A stretch of DNA of 64,000 nucleotides from Enterobacter ludwigii (GTDB lineage: Bacteria > Pseudomonadota > Gammaproteobacteria > Enterobacterales > Enterobacteriaceae): NCBI GenBank assembly GCA_023023105.1, contig CP083824.1, positions 1,736,001-1,800,000 of the forward strand, written 5' to 3'. Under the pieces are notes generated by a model, which worked only from the letters and a program-made list of their open reading frames with translations, ran no database searches and had not been told where the DNA came from. Each line of letters opens with the position of its first letter. The first letter of the stretch is position 1. This document shows, piece by piece, positions 11,152-25,167 of this stretch. The position numbers and the translations under genes were made by a program.

Positions 11152-12105
11152 ATGTATACGAAGATTTTAGGTACCGGCAGCTACCTGCCAAAACAAGTGC
11201 GTACCAACGCCGATCTGGAAAAAATGGTAGATACGTCTGACGAGTGGATTGTCACGCGCACAGGTATCCGTGAACGTCGTATCGCCGCGCCAGACGAAAC
11301 CGTGTCCACCATGGGTTACGAAGCCGCACAGCGTGCTATCGAAATGGCGGGCATCGATAAAGAAGAGATTGGCCTGATCGTGGTCGCCACGACGTCAGCC
11401 ACGCATGCTTTCCCAAGCGCGGCGTGCCAGGTGCAAAACATGCTCGGCATTAAGGGCTGTCCGGCGTTTGACGTCGCTGCTGCGTGTGCAGGTTTCACCT
11501 ATGCGCTGAGCGTTGCCGATCAGTATGTAAAATCCGGTGCCGTGAAATATGCGCTGGTCATTGGTGCTGACGTTCTGGCGCGTACCTGCGATCCAACCGA
11601 TCGCGGTACGATCATTATTTTTGGTGATGGTGCGGGTGCGGTACTGCTGGGCCAGTCCGAAGAGCCGGGCATCATCTCCACGCATCTGCATGCCGATGGA
11701 AGCTACGGTGAATTGCTGACGCTGCCTAACGCCGATCGCGTTAACCCGGATAACTCCATTTACCTGACAATGGCGGGTAATGAAGTCTTCAAGGTAGCGG
11801 TGACTGAGCTTGCGCACATTGTCGACGAGACGCTGGAAGCCAATAACCTTGAACGCACCGCACTCGACTGGCTGGTGCCGCATCAGGCGAACCTGCGAAT
11901 CATCAGCGCGACCGCTAAAAAGCTGGGCATGTCGATGGATAACGTTGTGGTGACGCTGGATCGTCACGGCAACACCTCTGCGGCATCGGTACCGTGCGCA
12001 TTTGATGAAGCGGTACGTGATGGACGAATTAAACGGGGCCAACTGGTCTTGCTTGAAGCCTTCGGTGGTGGGTTCACCTGGGGTTCCGCGCTGGTTCGTT
12101 TCTAG
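11152..12105 (+). CDS. fabH: 3-oxoacyl-ACP synthase III (KAS III)
   Basis: FabH starts fatty-acid synthesis by condensing acetyl-CoA with malonyl-ACP. The 317-residue protein carries the catalytic triad Cys112 (in VAAACAGF), His244 (in VPHQAN) and Asn274 (in RHGNTSAAS), at exactly the E. coli positions. The C-terminus has the [14 protein letters not shown] motif. The gene is 6 bases after plsX and 15 before fabD, within the fab cluster. Confidence 0.99.
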   Translation: MYTKILGTGSYLPKQVRTNADLEKMVDTSDEWIVTRTGIRERRIAAPDETVSTMGYEAAQRAIEMAGIDKEEIGLIVVATTSATHAFPSAACQVQNMLGIKGCPAFDVAAACAGFTYALSVADQYVKSGAVKYALVIGADVLARTCDPTDRGTIIIFGDGAGAVLLGQSEEPGIISTHLHADGSYGELLTLPNADRVNPDNSIYLTMAGNEVFKVAVTELAHIVDETLEANNLERTALDWLVPHQANLRIISATAKKLGMSMDNVVVTLDRHGNTSAASVPCAFDEAVRDGRIKRGQLVLLEAFGGGFTWGSALVRF

Positions 12106-12120
12106 GATAAGGAATAAAAA

Positions 12121-13050
12121 ATGACGCAATTTGCTTTTGTATTCCCGGGCCAGGGATCTCAAACCGTAGGGATGTTGTCTGAAATGGCAGCAAATTATCC
12201 GGTAATTGAAGAGACTTTCCGTGAAGCTTCAGATGCACTGGGTTATGATCTGTGGGCACTGACTCAACAGGGGCCGGCTGAAGAACTGAACAAAACCTGG
12301 CAGACTCAGCCAGCGCTGCTGACTGCATCCGTTGCGCTGTGGCGTGTCTGGCAGCAGCAGGGCGGTAAAGCGCCAGCGCTGCTCGCGGGTCACAGCCTGG
12401 GTGAATACTCTGCGCTGGTGTGTGCCGGTGTGATCGCGTTTGCTGATGCGGTACGTCTGGTGGAACTGCGCGGTAAATTCATGCAGGAAGCCGTACCAGA
12501 AGGCACGGGTGGCATGTCTGCCATCATCGGCCTTGATGATGCCGCCATTGCGAAAGCCTGTGAAGAATCAGCCGAAGGTCAGGTCGTTTCTCCGGTTAAC
12601 TTCAACTCGCCGGGCCAGGTGGTTATCGCCGGTCATAAAGAAGCGGTTGAACGTGCGGGTGCTGCCTGTAAAGCCGCGGGCGCGAAGCGTGCTCTGCCAT
12701 TGCCAGTGAGCGTGCCGTCACACTGTGCGCTGATGAAGCCTGCTGCCGACAAACTGGCGGTTGAGCTGAAAAAAATTACGTTTAACGCACCGACAATTTC
12801 CGTTGTGAATAACGTCGATGTGAAATGCGAAACAGCGCCGGACGCTATCCGTGACGCGTTGATTCGCCAGCTCTACAGCCCGGTACAGTGGACCAAAACC
12901 GTTGAGTTTATGGCGTCACAGGGCGTTGAGCATCTGTATGAAGTCGGTCCAGGTAAAGTCCTCACCGGTCTGACAAAACGTATTGTTGACACCCTGACAG
13001 CTTCGGCGATTAACGAGCCAGAAGCGATGTCAGCGGCACTCTCGCAATAA
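12121..13050 (+). CDS. fabD: Malonyl-CoA:ACP transacylase
   Basis: FabD moves malonyl groups from CoA to acyl carrier protein. The 309-residue protein shows the nucleophile motif GHSLGE with Ser92, preceded by His91. The catalytic His201 lies in VPSHCALM. The oxyanion-forming PGQGSQ is at residues 9-14. It sits between fabH and fabG with short gaps, consistent with one operon. Confidence 0.99.
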   Translation: MTQFAFVFPGQGSQTVGMLSEMAANYPVIEETFREASDALGYDLWALTQQGPAEELNKTWQTQPALLTASVALWRVWQQQGGKAPALLAGHSLGEYSALVCAGVIAFADAVRLVELRGKFMQEAVPEGTGGMSAIIGLDDAAIAKACEESAEGQVVSPVNFNSPGQVVIAGHKEAVERAGAACKAAGAKRALPLPVSVPSHCALMKPAADKLAVELKKITFNAPTISVVNNVDVKCETAPDAIRDALIRQLYSPVQWTKTVEFMASQGVEHLYEVGPGKVLTGLTKRIVDTLTASAINEPEAMSAALSQ

Positions 13051-13062
13051 AAGAGGAATACC

Positions 13063-13797
13063 ATGAGTTTTGAAGGAAAAATCGCCCTGGTGACGGGTGC
13101 AAGCCGCGGTATCGGGCGTGCAATTGCTGAAACACTGGTTGCGCGCGGCGCGAAAGTGATTGGTACAGCAACCAGCGAGAATGGCGCTCAGGCCATCAGC
13201 GAATATCTGGGTGCAAACGGTAAAGGTCTGGTACTGAATGTGACTGAACCTGCATCCATCGAATCTGTTCTGGAAAATATTCGCGCAGAGTTCGGCGAAG
13301 TGGATATTCTGGTAAACAATGCCGGGATCACTCGTGATAACCTGTTAATGCGAATGAAAGACGACGAGTGGAACGATATTATCGAAACCAACCTGTCATC
13401 TGTATTCCGTCTGTCAAAAGCGGTAATGCGCGCTATGATGAAAAAGCGTCATGGTCGTATTATCACTGTCGGTTCTGTGGTTGGTACCATGGGAAATGCT
13501 GGTCAGGCTAACTACGCTGCGGCGAAAGCAGGTCTGATTGGTTTCAGTAAGTCGCTGGCGCGTGAAGTCGCGTCTCGCGGTATTACTGTGAACGTTGTTG
13601 CTCCGGGCTTTATTGAAACGGACATGACGCGTGCGCTGACTGAAGAACAGCGTGCGGGTACACTGGCAGCAGTTCCTGCAGGTCGCTTAGGTGACCCTAA
13701 AGAAATTGCCAGTGCGGTTGCATTTTTAGCCTCTGACGAAGCGGGTTACATCACTGGTGAGACCCTCCACGTCAACGGCGGGATGTACATGGTTTAA
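13063..13797 (+). CDS. fabG: 3-oxoacyl-ACP reductase
   Basis: FabG performs the NADPH-dependent reduction of 3-ketoacyl-ACP in each elongation cycle. The 244-residue short-chain dehydrogenase has the cofactor motif TGASRGIG (11-18) and NNAG (85-88). The catalytic residues are Ser138, Tyr151 and Lys155. A ribosome-binding site (AGAGGAA) precedes the ATG. It is the last gene before the separately promoted acpP. Confidence 0.99.
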   Translation: MSFEGKIALVTGASRGIGRAIAETLVARGAKVIGTATSENGAQAISEYLGANGKGLVLNVTEPASIESVLENIRAEFGEVDILVNNAGITRDNLLMRMKDDEWNDIIETNLSSVFRLSKAVMRAMMKKRHGRIITVGSVVGTMGNAGQANYAAAKAGLIGFSKSLAREVASRGITVNVVAPGFIETDMTRALTEEQRAGTLAAVPAGRLGDPKEIASAVAFLASDEAGYITGETLHVNGGMYMV

Positions 13798-13878
13798 TCA
13801 CGATGAAAAATATTTGCGTTATTGTAGGGATTGGCCTCAAAATAACGTAAAATCGTGGTAAGAACTGCCGGGATTTAG

Positions 13879-13906
13879 TTGCAAATTTTTCAACATTTTA
13901 TACACT
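13879..13906 (+). promoter_or_regulatory. Candidate acpP promoter
   Basis: TTGCAA and TACACT are separated by 16 bases in an AT-rich gap between fabG and acpP. The gap ends with the site TAGGAAA ahead of the acpP ATG. A dedicated strong promoter is expected, because ACP is made in large excess over its neighbours. Confidence 0.5.
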
Positions 13907-13951
13907 ACGAAAACCATCGCGAAAGCGAGTTTTGATAGGAAATTTAAGAGT

Positions 13952-15519
<1,568 letters not shown>

Positions 15520-15540
15520 GCCTGACTGCCTGATGGCGAT

Positions 15541-15568
15541 AAAAAGGTCCGCTTGTCGGACCTTTTTT
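15541..15568 (+). terminator. Terminator after fabF
   Basis: The stem GGTCCG / CGGACC with a 5-base loop is flanked by an A-run before and six T residues after. Confidence 0.85.
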
Positions 15569-15638
15569 ATTCGGTTTTATCCCCTTGTCCGATGTTATTC
15601 ACCTTGCCAGACTGTACGACCACGCATAAGGAGCCAGT

Positions 15639-16454
15639 ATGTTTCTAATCAATGGCCTTGAGCAGGACACGCTGCCTGCAAGCGACAGGGCGACTCAGTT
15701 TGGTGACGGCTGCTTCACCACGGCGCGCATTCATCATGGCGATGTCTGTTTACTTGCAGAGCATATCCGACGATTGCGGGGTGCCTGTGAAAAACTGCTG
15801 ATCCCTTTCACGGACTGGGACACCCTTGCCGGCGAGATGGCTCAATGGGCAAAAGGGCACTCCAGCGGCGTGCTGAAAGTGATCATCAGCCGTGGTAGTG
15901 GTGGCCGGGGCTACAGTGGCGCGAGCTGCCAGCATCCGGTGCGGATCCTCTCCGTTTCTGCATATCCTTCACATTATGAACGTTGGCGTCATGACGGTAT
16001 CACGCTTGAATTAAGCCCGGTACGCCTTGGGCGAAACCCTGCGCTAGCCGGAATAAAACATCTTAACCGTCTTGAGCAGGTCTTGATTCGTGCTCATCTT
16101 GACCAGTCAGACGCAGACGAGGCCCTGGTCCTTGACAGCGAAGGGTTCATTACTGAATGCTGTGCGGCTAATTTATTCTGGCGGCAGGGCAGCGATGTCT
16201 TTACGCCGAAGCTTGATCAGGCTGGCGTAAATGGCATTATGCGCCAGTTTTGTCTACAGCAACTGGCACACTCTGGTTTTCGCGTTGTCGAAGTTAACGC
16301 AGCTGAGAATGCGCTGATAACAGCAGAAGAGGTCGTTGTCTGTAATGCGTTAATGCCAGTTGTACCTGTTCGCGCCTGCGGCCAACATCGCTGGTCATCG
16401 CGCGAGCTGTATCATTTTTTAGCCCCGTTATGTGAGCAAACCAGAACGTCATGA
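15639..16454 (+). CDS. pabC: Aminodeoxychorismate lyase
   Basis: PabC is a PLP enzyme that releases p-aminobenzoate and pyruvate from 4-amino-4-deoxychorismate for folate synthesis. The 271-residue protein is a class-IV aminotransferase fold. The N-terminal [16 protein letters not shown] and the lysine-containing [13 protein letters not shown] motif (the PLP lysine) are clear. ECCAANLFW is also typical. Its last 4 bases overlap the start of mltG, so translation is likely coupled. Confidence 0.97.
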   Translation: MFLINGLEQDTLPASDRATQFGDGCFTTARIHHGDVCLLAEHIRRLRGACEKLLIPFTDWDTLAGEMAQWAKGHSSGVLKVIISRGSGGRGYSGASCQHPVRILSVSAYPSHYERWRHDGITLELSPVRLGRNPALAGIKHLNRLEQVLIRAHLDQSDADEALVLDSEGFITECCAANLFWRQGSDVFTPKLDQAGVNGIMRQFCLQQLAHSGFRVVEVNAAENALITAEEVVVCNALMPVVPVRACGQHRWSSRELYHFLAPLCEQTRTS

Positions 16455-17473
16455 AGAAAATGTTGCGCTTTATCCTGCTCCTGGTTGTTGTGCTGGCTAT
16501 TGCTGGCGGAGTCGGAGTGTGGAAGGTTCGTCAGCTGGCGGACAGCAAGCTTCTGATCAAAGAAGAGACAATATTTACCCTTAAAGCAGGAACCGGACGT
16601 CTGGCGCTGGGTGAACAGCTTTACAGCGATAAAATCATTAACCGTCCGCGTGTCTTCCAGTGGTTATTGCGTATCGAACCTGAGCTGTCGCATTTCAAAG
16701 CCGGTACCTATCGTTTTACACCTGGCATGACCGTCAGAGACATGCTGCAACTGCTGGAAAGCGGTAAAGAGGCTCAATTCCCTCTGCGTTTTGTGGAAGG
16801 GATGCGCCTGAGCGATTATCTCAAACAGCTGCGTGACGCGCCGTATATCAAACATACGTTAAAAGACGATAGCTATCAGACGGTGGCTGACGCGCTGAAG
16901 TTTGAACACCCGGAATGGGTGGAAGGCTGGTTCTGGCCAGACACCTGGATGTACACGGCAGGCACGACCGATGTGGCGATTTTGAAGCGGGCACATAAAA
17001 AAATGGTCACCGCGGTGGATTCCGCCTGGGAAGGGCGAATGGAAGGGCTGCCATATAAAGATCAAAACCAGTTTGTCACGATGGCCTCAATCATAGAGAA
17101 AGAGACGGCCGTCGCGGCCGAGCGCGATCGGGTTGCATCGGTGTTTATCAACCGTCTGCGCATCGGTATGCGTCTGCAAACCGACCCTACTGTCATCTAC
17201 GGCATGGGAGAGAGTTATGCGGGTAAGATCTCGAGAAAAGATCTTGAGACGCCAACGGCGTATAATACCTACGTGATTAGCGGGTTACCGCCAGGCCCGA
17301 TTGCCACACCAAGTGAAGCTTCTCTGCGTGCGGCCGCACATCCGGCTAAAACACCGTATCTCTATTTTGTGGCTGATGGAAAAGGGGGGCATACCTTTAA
17401 CACCAACCTTGCCAGCCATAATCGCTCTGTTCAGGACTATCTGAAGGCACTTAAGGAAAAAAATGCGCAGTAA
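16451..17473 (+). CDS. mltG: Endolytic murein transglycosylase MltG
   Basis: MltG is an inner-membrane enzyme that cuts nascent glycan strands and so sets their length. The 340-residue protein has one N-terminal membrane segment at about residues 5-24, a LysM-like periplasmic region, and the YceG domain with the catalytic Glu218 in ASIIEKETA. The length equals E. coli MltG. It overlaps pabC by 4 bases and tmk by 11 bases. Confidence 0.97.
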   Translation: MKKMLRFILLLVVVLAIAGGVGVWKVRQLADSKLLIKEETIFTLKAGTGRLALGEQLYSDKIINRPRVFQWLLRIEPELSHFKAGTYRFTPGMTVRDMLQLLESGKEAQFPLRFVEGMRLSDYLKQLRDAPYIKHTLKDDSYQTVADALKFEHPEWVEGWFWPDTWMYTAGTTDVAILKRAHKKMVTAVDSAWEGRMEGLPYKDQNQFVTMASIIEKETAVAAERDRVASVFINRLRIGMRLQTDPTVIYGMGESYAGKISRKDLETPTAYNTYVISGLPPGPIATPSEASLRAAAHPAKTPYLYFVADGKGGHTFNTNLASHNRSVQDYLKALKEKNAQ

Positions 17474-18104
17474 ATACATTGTCATTGAGGGACTCGAAGG
17501 GGCGGGTAAAACCACCGCTCGCAACGTGGTGGTTGATACACTCAACGCGCTCGGCGTTGCGGACATGGTCTTTACCCGCGAGCCGGGCGGTACGCAACTG
17601 GCTGAGAAGTTGCGTAGCCTGGTGCTGGATATTAAATCCGTTGGCGATGAAGTTATCACGGACAAAGCTGAAGTTTTGATGTTTTACGCGGCGCGCGTTC
17701 AGCTGGTTGAGACGGTGATCAAACCCGCCCTGGCCGAGGACAAGTGGGTCATCGGCGACCGTCACGATCTGTCGACTCAGGCGTATCAGGGGGGTGGGCG
17801 TGGTATTGACCAGACGATGCTGGCCACGCTGCGTAATGCCGTGCTCGGTGATTTTCGTCCCGATTTGACGCTCTATCTGGATGTGACCCCGGAAGTGGGT
17901 CTGAAACGTGCCCGTGCGCGCGGTGAACTGGACCGTATTGAGCAGGAATCTCTCGACTTCTTTAACCGCACTCGTGCGCGTTATCTGGAGCTGGCAGCGC
18001 AGGATAGTTCTATTCGCACTATTGATGCGACCCAATCTCTGGAAGAGGTTACCCGCTCTATTCAGCAAACCGTGACGCAGTGGCTTCGGGAGCAGCAGGC
18101 ATGA
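17463..18104 (+). CDS. tmk: Thymidylate kinase
   Basis: Tmk phosphorylates dTMP to dTDP. The 213-residue protein has the P-loop GLEGAGKTT (10-18) and the DRH motif in [13 protein letters not shown]. The lid arginines lie in [12 protein letters not shown], as in E. coli-type enzymes. It overlaps mltG by 11 bases and its TGA overlaps the holB ATG, a compact translationally coupled group. Confidence 0.98.
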   Translation: MRSKYIVIEGLEGAGKTTARNVVVDTLNALGVADMVFTREPGGTQLAEKLRSLVLDIKSVGDEVITDKAEVLMFYAARVQLVETVIKPALAEDKWVIGDRHDLSTQAYQGGGRGIDQTMLATLRNAVLGDFRPDLTLYLDVTPEVGLKRARARGELDRIEQESLDFFNRTRARYLELAAQDSSIRTIDATQSLEEVTRSIQQTVTQWLREQQA

Positions 18105-19105
18105 AATGGTATCCATGGTTGCGCCCACACTTTGAACAGCTGATCGGCAGCTATCAGGCGGGTCGGGGGCATCATGCGTTACTGATTCAGGCGTTGCCAG
18201 GGATGGGGGATGATGCGTTGATTTATGCCATCACCCGTTTTCTGATGTGCCAGCAACCGGAAGGGCACAAGAGCTGTGGTAAATGCCGTGGCTGTCAGCT
18301 GATGCAGGCGGGCACGCATCCTGACTACTACACGCTTGAGCCTGAGAAGGGCAAAAACACGCTGGGTATTGATGCCGTGCGTGAAGTCAGTGAAAAATTG
18401 TACGAACACGCGCGACTGGGCGGCGCAAAAGTGGTCTGGCTTAAAGACGCCACACTGCTTACTGAGGCGGCAGCGAACGCACTCTTGAAAACCCTGGAAG
18501 AGCCGCCGGAAAAAACGTGGTTCTTCCTCTCTTGCCGTGACCCGGGACGATTACTGGCGACGCTGCGCAGTCGTTGTCGGCTTCATCACCTTGCAGTGCC
18601 TCAGGAATCGTGGGCGTTAAGCTGGCTGGAGCGAGAGGTGACAATGTCACAAAATGGTGCGCTGGCCGCATTGCGTCTGAGCAGCGGTGCGCCTGCTGCA
18701 GCTCTGGCACTGCTGCAACCTGATGTCTGGTCGCAGCGAGAGACGCTCTGTAAGGCAGTCGACGCTTCACTCAACACCCATGACTGGCTAAGTTTACTGC
18801 CTGCACTGAATAGCGATCAGGCCGTTGAACGTCTGCACTGGCTGGCCTCCTTACTTCTGGATGCACTTAAGATCCAGCAAGGTGCAACGCTGCTGACCAA
18901 CCTGGATGTGTGGCCGCTGGTGAACACACTGGCAAACGGCCTCTCAGGTACGGTTCTGCACGCTATCCTTCATGAGGTTTGCCAGAGCCGTGAACAGCTT
19001 TTGACAGTCACTGGTCTTAATCGCGAGCTGTTACTGACCGACCAGTTACTGCGTATTGAACATTACCTGCAACCATGCATCACACCGCCTGTTTCCCATC
19101 TCTGA
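18101..19105 (+). CDS. holB: DNA polymerase III subunit delta'
   Basis: HolB is the delta' subunit of the clamp loader that places the beta clamp on DNA. The start was set at ATG 18101, which overlaps the tmk stop and gives 334 residues, as in E. coli. A zinc-binding group of four cysteines is visible at about residues 50-65 (C-x8-C-x2-C-x2-C). An AAA+ fold with the SRC motif follows (LRSRC). As in the family, no functional P-loop is seen. Confidence 0.97.
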   Translation: MKWYPWLRPHFEQLIGSYQAGRGHHALLIQALPGMGDDALIYAITRFLMCQQPEGHKSCGKCRGCQLMQAGTHPDYYTLEPEKGKNTLGIDAVREVSEKLYEHARLGGAKVVWLKDATLLTEAAANALLKTLEEPPEKTWFFLSCRDPGRLLATLRSRCRLHHLAVPQESWALSWLEREVTMSQNGALAALRLSSGAPAAALALLQPDVWSQRETLCKAVDASLNTHDWLSLLPALNSDQAVERLHWLASLLLDALKIQQGATLLTNLDVWPLVNTLANGLSGTVLHAILHEVCQSREQLLTVTGLNRELLLTDQLLRIEHYLQPCITPPVSHL

Positions 19106-19115
19106 GAGAGACATT

Positions 19116-19910
19116 ATGTTTTTAGTCGACTCACACTGCCATCTTGATGGCCTGGATTATCAATCTCTGCATAAAAACGTGGATGACGTGCTGGCGAAAG
19201 CCGCCGCCCGCGATGTGAAATTCTGTCTTGCGGTAGCAACCACGCTGCCGGGCTACCGCTCCATGCGTGAGCTGGTGGGCGTTCGCGATAACGTGGTGTT
19301 CTCCTGCGGCGTGCATCCGTTGAATCAGGACGAGGCGTACGACGTTGAGGACTTACGTCGTCTGGCGGCGGAAGAGGGTGTCGTTGCGATGGGTGAGACA
19401 GGGCTGGACTATTTCTACACACCTGAAACTAAATCTCGCCAGCAGGAGTCCTTCCGCCATCATATCCGCATTGGCCGCGAACTTAACAAGCCGGTCATTG
19501 TTCATACCCGCGATGCGCGTGCCGATACGCTGGCGATCCTCCGGGAAGAAAACGTGACGGATTGTGGTGGCGTACTACACTGTTTCACAGAAGACAGAGA
19601 AACGGCGGGTAAACTGCTTGATTTGGGGTTTTATATTTCGTTTTCTGGGATCGTGACGTTCCGTAATGCAGAGCAGCTCCGTGATGCTGCGCGTTATGTT
19701 CCGCTCGATCGCATTCTGGTGGAAACAGACTCTCCTTATCTGGCACCGGTACCGCATCGCGGTAAAGAGAACCAGCCAGCCATGACGAGAGATGTAGCTG
19801 AGTACATGGCCGTGCTTAAAGGTGTCAGTATTGAAGAGCTGGCCCGCATCACGACCGAAAACTTCTCTACGCTGTTCCATATCGACCCAGCCCGCCTGCA
19901 ATCTGTTTGA
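19116..19910 (+). CDS. ycfH: TatD-family metal-dependent hydrolase YcfH
   Basis: This is a TIM-barrel DNase/deoxyribonucleic-acid hydrolase-like enzyme; the cellular role of the YcfH branch is unclear. The start at ATG 19116 gives the conserved MFLVDSHCHLD opening with the HxH metal ligands and 264 residues. Other ligands appear in GETGLDYFY, VIVHTRDA, LHCFT and VETDSPYLAP. It follows holB by 10 bases and is the last gene before a likely terminator and the ptsG promoter. Confidence 0.95.
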   Translation: MFLVDSHCHLDGLDYQSLHKNVDDVLAKAAARDVKFCLAVATTLPGYRSMRELVGVRDNVVFSCGVHPLNQDEAYDVEDLRRLAAEEGVVAMGETGLDYFYTPETKSRQQESFRHHIRIGRELNKPVIVHTRDARADTLAILREENVTDCGGVLHCFTEDRETAGKLLDLGFYISFSGIVTFRNAEQLRDAARYVPLDRILVETDSPYLAPVPHRGKENQPAMTRDVAEYMAVLKGVSIEELARITTENFSTLFHIDPARLQSV

Positions 19911-19960
19911 TACACCTGTTTTTTTTAGGCTCGTAATTAATAAATAAAACGAGTAAAGTT

Positions 19961-19993
19961 CACCGCCTCATTTGGGGCGGTGAGGGTGTTTTT
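19961..19993 (+). terminator. Likely terminator of the pabC-ycfH group
   Basis: A 7-bp stem (CACCGCC / GGCGGTG) with an 8-base loop is followed after a short spacer by TTTTT. Confidence 0.6.
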
Positions 19994-20086
19994 AGACACA
20001 TCCAGACATGCTTTTTGTAAATAACTGAAAGTTTTTCGACCGCCTTAAGCTGAAACGTGATAGCCGTCAAACAAACCCAGAGGGAA

Positions 20087-20111
20087 TTATTTTACTCTGT
20101 GTAATAAATAA
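20087..20111. promoter_or_regulatory. Mlc operator of ptsG
   Basis: Arms TTATTT and AAATAA flank a 13-base centre in the ptsG upstream region. The sequence agrees with the Mlc site known upstream of E. coli ptsG. Mlc represses ptsG until it is captured by dephosphorylated EIICB-Glc. Confidence 0.65.
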
Positions 20112-20181
20112 AGGGCGCTTAGATGTCCCGTCCACGGCACGGTACTCCCCCCGGGCCAATGCGTGAAAGCGTAAAAAAAGC

Positions 20182-20207
20182 ACAAATACTCAGGAGCACT
20201 CTCAATT
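20182..20207 (+). promoter_or_regulatory. SgrS small-RNA target in the ptsG leader
   Basis: The bases around the ribosome-binding site (ACTCAGGAGCACTCTCAATT) match the segment of E. coli ptsG mRNA that pairs with SgrS during glucose-phosphate stress. Pairing blocks translation and brings RNase E. The sgrS gene itself is not in this window. Confidence 0.7.
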
Positions 20208-21641
20208 ATGTTTAAGAATGCATTTGCTAACCTGCAAAAGGTCGGTAAATCGCTGATGCTGCCAGTATCCGTACTGCCTATCGCAGGTATCCTGCTGGGT
20301 GTCGGTTCTGCAAACTTCAGCTGGCTGCCAGCCGTAGTATCCCATGTGATGGCCGAAGCAGGCGGTTCTGTCTTTGCTAACATGCCTCTGATCTTCGCGA
20401 TCGGTGTGGCTCTGGGCTTCACTAATAACGACGGCGTTTCTGCGCTGGCAGCAGTTGTGGCCTACGGCATCATGGTGAAAACCATGGCTGTGGTTGCACC
20501 ACTGGTTCTGCACTTACCTGCAGAAGAGATCGCTGCGAAACACCTGGCTGATACCGGTGTTCTGGGCGGTATCATCTCCGGTGCGATTGCGGCCTATATG
20601 TTTAACCGCTTCTATCGCATCAAGCTGCCTGAGTATCTGGGCTTCTTCGCGGGCAAGCGTTTCGTTCCGATCATCTCTGGTCTGGCAGCGATTTTCACTG
20701 GCGTGATCTTGTCCTTCATCTGGCCACCAATTGGTTCCGCGATTCAGGCATTCTCTCAGTGGGCGGCCTACCAGAACCCAGTTGTTGCGTTCGGTATCTA
20801 CGGCTTCGTTGAACGCTGCCTGGTACCATTCGGTCTGCACCACATCTGGAACGTACCTTTCCAGATGCAGATTGGTGAATACACCAACGCGGCAGGCCAG
20901 GTATTCCACGGTGATATCCCACGCTACATGGCGGGTGACCCAACTGCAGGTAAACTGTCAGGTGGCTTCCTGTTCAAAATGTACGGTCTGCCGGCTGCTG
21001 CGATTGCTATCTGGCACTCTGCTAAGCCAGAAAACCGTGCAAAAGTGGGCGGTATCATGATCTCCGCAGCGTTGACCTCGTTCCTGACCGGTATCACCGA
21101 GCCGATCGAGTTCTCCTTCATGTTCGTTGCGCCGATCCTGTACGTTATCCACGCGATTCTGGCGGGTCTGGCGTTCCCAATCTGTATCCTGCTGGGTATG
21201 CGTGACGGTACGTCCTTCTCTCACGGCCTGATCGACTTCATCGTTCTGTCCGGTAACAGCAGCAAACTGTGGCTGTTCCCAATCGTTGGTGCGTGCTATG
21301 CCGTTGTTTACTACACCATCTTCCGTGTGCTGATCAAAGCACTGGACCTGAAAACTCCAGGTCGTGAAGATGCAACAGAAGACAGCAAAGCAGGTGCAAC
21401 CAGCGAAATGGCTCCGGCACTGGTTGCCGCGTTCGGCGGTAAAGAGAACATCACTAACCTGGACGCGTGCATCACCCGTCTGCGTGTGAGCGTTGCCGAC
21501 GTCGCGAAAGTAGACCAGCCTGGCCTGAAAAAACTGGGTGCAGCAGGTGTTGTTGTGGCTGGTTCTGGTGTTCAGGCAATCTTCGGTACTAAATCCGATA
21601 ACCTGAAAACCGAAATGGATGAGTACATCCGCGGCCACTAA
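20208..21641 (+). CDS. ptsG: PTS glucose-specific EIICB component
   Basis: PtsG imports and phosphorylates glucose. The 477-residue protein has an N-terminal EIIC membrane domain with about ten segments and the conserved [12 protein letters not shown] motif. A linker and then a cytoplasmic EIIB domain follow, with the phosphocysteine in [12 protein letters not shown]. The leader carries recognisable Mlc and SgrS sites, so control by glucose and sugar-phosphate stress appears conserved. A strong terminator follows. Confidence 0.99.
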   Translation: MFKNAFANLQKVGKSLMLPVSVLPIAGILLGVGSANFSWLPAVVSHVMAEAGGSVFANMPLIFAIGVALGFTNNDGVSALAAVVAYGIMVKTMAVVAPLVLHLPAEEIAAKHLADTGVLGGIISGAIAAYMFNRFYRIKLPEYLGFFAGKRFVPIISGLAAIFTGVILSFIWPPIGSAIQAFSQWAAYQNPVVAFGIYGFVERCLVPFGLHHIWNVPFQMQIGEYTNAAGQVFHGDIPRYMAGDPTAGKLSGGFLFKMYGLPAAAIAIWHSAKPENRAKVGGIMISAALTSFLTGITEPIEFSFMFVAPILYVIHAILAGLAFPICILLGMRDGTSFSHGLIDFIVLSGNSSKLWLFPIVGACYAVVYYTIFRVLIKALDLKTPGREDATEDSKAGATSEMAPALVAAFGGKENITNLDACITRLRVSVADVAKVDQPGLKKLGAAGVVVAGSGVQAIFGTKSDNLKTEMDEYIRGH

Positions 21642-21662
21642 GTTGTGACCAGGGGAGACTAA

Positions 21663-21686
21663 GGCAGCCGAATGGCTGCCTTTTTT
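21663..21686 (+). terminator. Terminator of ptsG
   Basis: The stem GGCAGCC / GGCTGCC with a 4-base loop is followed by six T residues. The 211 bases from here to hinT hold no convincing gene. In E. coli the siderophore receptor gene fhuE occupies this place. Confidence 0.9.
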
Positions 21687-21897
21687 ATTGGTGCGGAATA
21701 TGTCTTAAAAAACGTCTCTAATGCGCGCAAGCGGTCACTCTTCATACAGCAGATGAACATTCGGGAAAGAAATCGGGGGAGAAGGTTGAAAGGACAGGAG
21801 AAACTCGCTCATACTCTTGCGTTATGCCACACGATCCTTGAGAGAGTGTGTTAACAGCGGATGCACCACGTCAGACTAAACACAAAAGGAAAAGGTC

Positions 21898-22257
21898 ATG
21901 GCTGAAGAAACGATTTTCAGTAAAATTATCCGTCGCGAAATTCCTTCGGATATCGTCTATCAGGATGAACTGGTGACGGCTTTCCGGGACATTTCCCCTC
22001 AGGCACCGACTCACATCCTCATCATTCCTAATATTCTGATTCCAACCGTAAACGACGTAAAAGCCGAGCACGAACTGGCGTTAGGTCGTATGCTGACGGT
22101 GGCCGCGAAAATTGCTGAACAGGAAGGGATTGCTGAAGACGGCTACCGCCTGATCATGAACTGTAATCGTCATGGCGGCCAGGAAGTTTATCATATTCAC
22201 ATGCATCTGCTGGGTGGACGTCCTCTGGGACCGATGCTGGCACATAAAGGTCTTTGA
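21898..22257 (+). CDS. hinT: Purine nucleoside phosphoramidase HinT
   Basis: This HIT-family hydrolase cleaves adenosine 5'-phosphoramidates and acyl-adenylates. The 119-residue protein has the histidine triad HIHMH at residues 99-103 (H99, H101, H103) and an upstream [10 protein letters not shown] segment. The ribosome-binding site AAAGGAAAAGG is strong. It heads the ycfL-lpoB-thiK-nagZ group with very short gaps. Confidence 0.97.
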   Translation: MAEETIFSKIIRREIPSDIVYQDELVTAFRDISPQAPTHILIIPNILIPTVNDVKAEHELALGRMLTVAAKIAEQEGIAEDGYRLIMNCNRHGGQEVYHIHMHLLGGRPLGPMLAHKGL

Positions 22258-22258
22258 C

Positions 22259-22633
22259 ATGCTTAAAGGGCGTATTGCAGCGCTGATACTGATGGTGATG
22301 ATTGCGGGGTGCAGCTCGCGTCCGGCGATCCCCGTGAGTGATGAACAGACGCTGGTGATGGAATCTTCTGTGCTTGCTGCGGGCATCACGGCGCAACAAC
22401 CTGCGTTGACCATCAGTGAAATCAACTCTTCTGCTTCCTCTACGCTCTTTAATGAAAGACATGAGCCTGTGACGGTTCATTACCGTTTTTTCTGGTATGA
22501 CGTAAGAGGTCTTGAAATGCACCCGCTGGAGGCGCCGCGCAGCGTCACGATTCCGCCAAGGTCGTCGGTAACGCTCTATGGCAGCGCCAACTATCTGGGT
22601 GCACATAAGGTGAGACTTTATCTTTATCTGTAA
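22259..22633 (+). CDS. ycfL: YcfL family lipoprotein (DUF1425)
   Basis: The start was set at ATG 22259, two bases after the hinT stop. This gives a signal peptide with the lipobox IAGC (Cys18) and a 124-residue product. The mature protein is a small beta-rich DUF1425 domain. In E. coli it is encoded next to the PBP1B activator LpoB, which suggests but does not prove a cell-wall role. Confidence 0.92.
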   Translation: MLKGRIAALILMVMIAGCSSRPAIPVSDEQTLVMESSVLAAGITAQQPALTISEINSSASSTLFNERHEPVTVHYRFFWYDVRGLEMHPLEAPRSVTIPPRSSVTLYGSANYLGAHKVRLYLYL

Positions 22634-22643
22634 GGGGTGAACC

Positions 22644-23271
22644 TTGATTAAAAATATGAGCCGTTATGCGCTCGTGACAGCTTTTGCTTTATTCCTCGCA
22701 GGGTGTGTGACCCGTACTGAGCAGCCTGCGCCTGTGGAAGAAGCTAAACCCGGGACTGAGCAGCCGACACAACCCACGCAGCCGGAGCCAACCGTGCCGT
22801 CTGTACCGTCAATCCCGTCGCAGCCGGGCCCGATTGAACATCCGGATCAGACGTCACAACCAGCGCCACGCGTGCGTCATTATGACTGGAACGGTGCGAT
22901 GCAGCCGATGGTGGGAAAAATGCTGCAGGCTCAAGGCGTGACGGCAGGCAGTGTGTTGCTGGTGGATAGCGTGAACAACCGTACCAATGGTTCACTGAAC
23001 GCGGGTGAAGCGACAGAGACGCTGCGCAATGCTCTGGCAAACAACGGTAAGTTTACGCTGGTCTCGGCTCAGCAGCTCGCGGTGGCTAAACAGCAACTGG
23101 GCCTGTCACCACAGGATAGTCTCGGTACCCGTAGCAAGGCGATCGGTATTGCCCGTAACGTAGGTGCACAGTACGTGTTGTACTCTAACGCCACCGGGAA
23201 TGTGAATACACCAGCTCTGCAGATGCAATTGATGCTGGTACAGACAGGCGAAATTATCTGGTCAGGTAAAG

Positions 23272-23291
<20 letters not shown>
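22644..23291 (+). CDS. lpoB: Penicillin-binding protein activator LpoB
   Basis: LpoB is an outer-membrane lipoprotein that reaches through the cell wall to activate PBP1B. The signal peptide ends in the lipobox LAGC. A proline-rich flexible linker follows (about residues 28-75), then the globular domain with [24 protein letters not shown] start at 22644 has the best spacing to the site AAGGGG. ATG 22656 is the alternative. The last 20 bases overlap thiK. Confidence 0.96.
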
Positions 23292-25133
<1,842 letters not shown>

Positions 25134-25167
25134 ACCCTCCCGGAAGGCGTAGCGTGGTGAGAAGACA

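Noticed and set aside
11395..12162. A 255-codon minus-strand frame opposite fabH
   Set aside because: It is a shadow of a conserved gene with biased codons; the product has an improbable, low-complexity composition.
17451..18128. A 225-codon minus-strand frame opposite tmk
   Set aside because: tmk is certain from its motifs; the reverse frame has no supporting signal.
20958..21638. A 226-codon minus-strand frame opposite ptsG
   Set aside because: It lies entirely within ptsG and is explained by its codon bias.
21672..21854. A 60-codon frame between ptsG and hinT
   Set aside because: It starts inside the ptsG terminator, and its product resembles nothing known; no start signal is seen.
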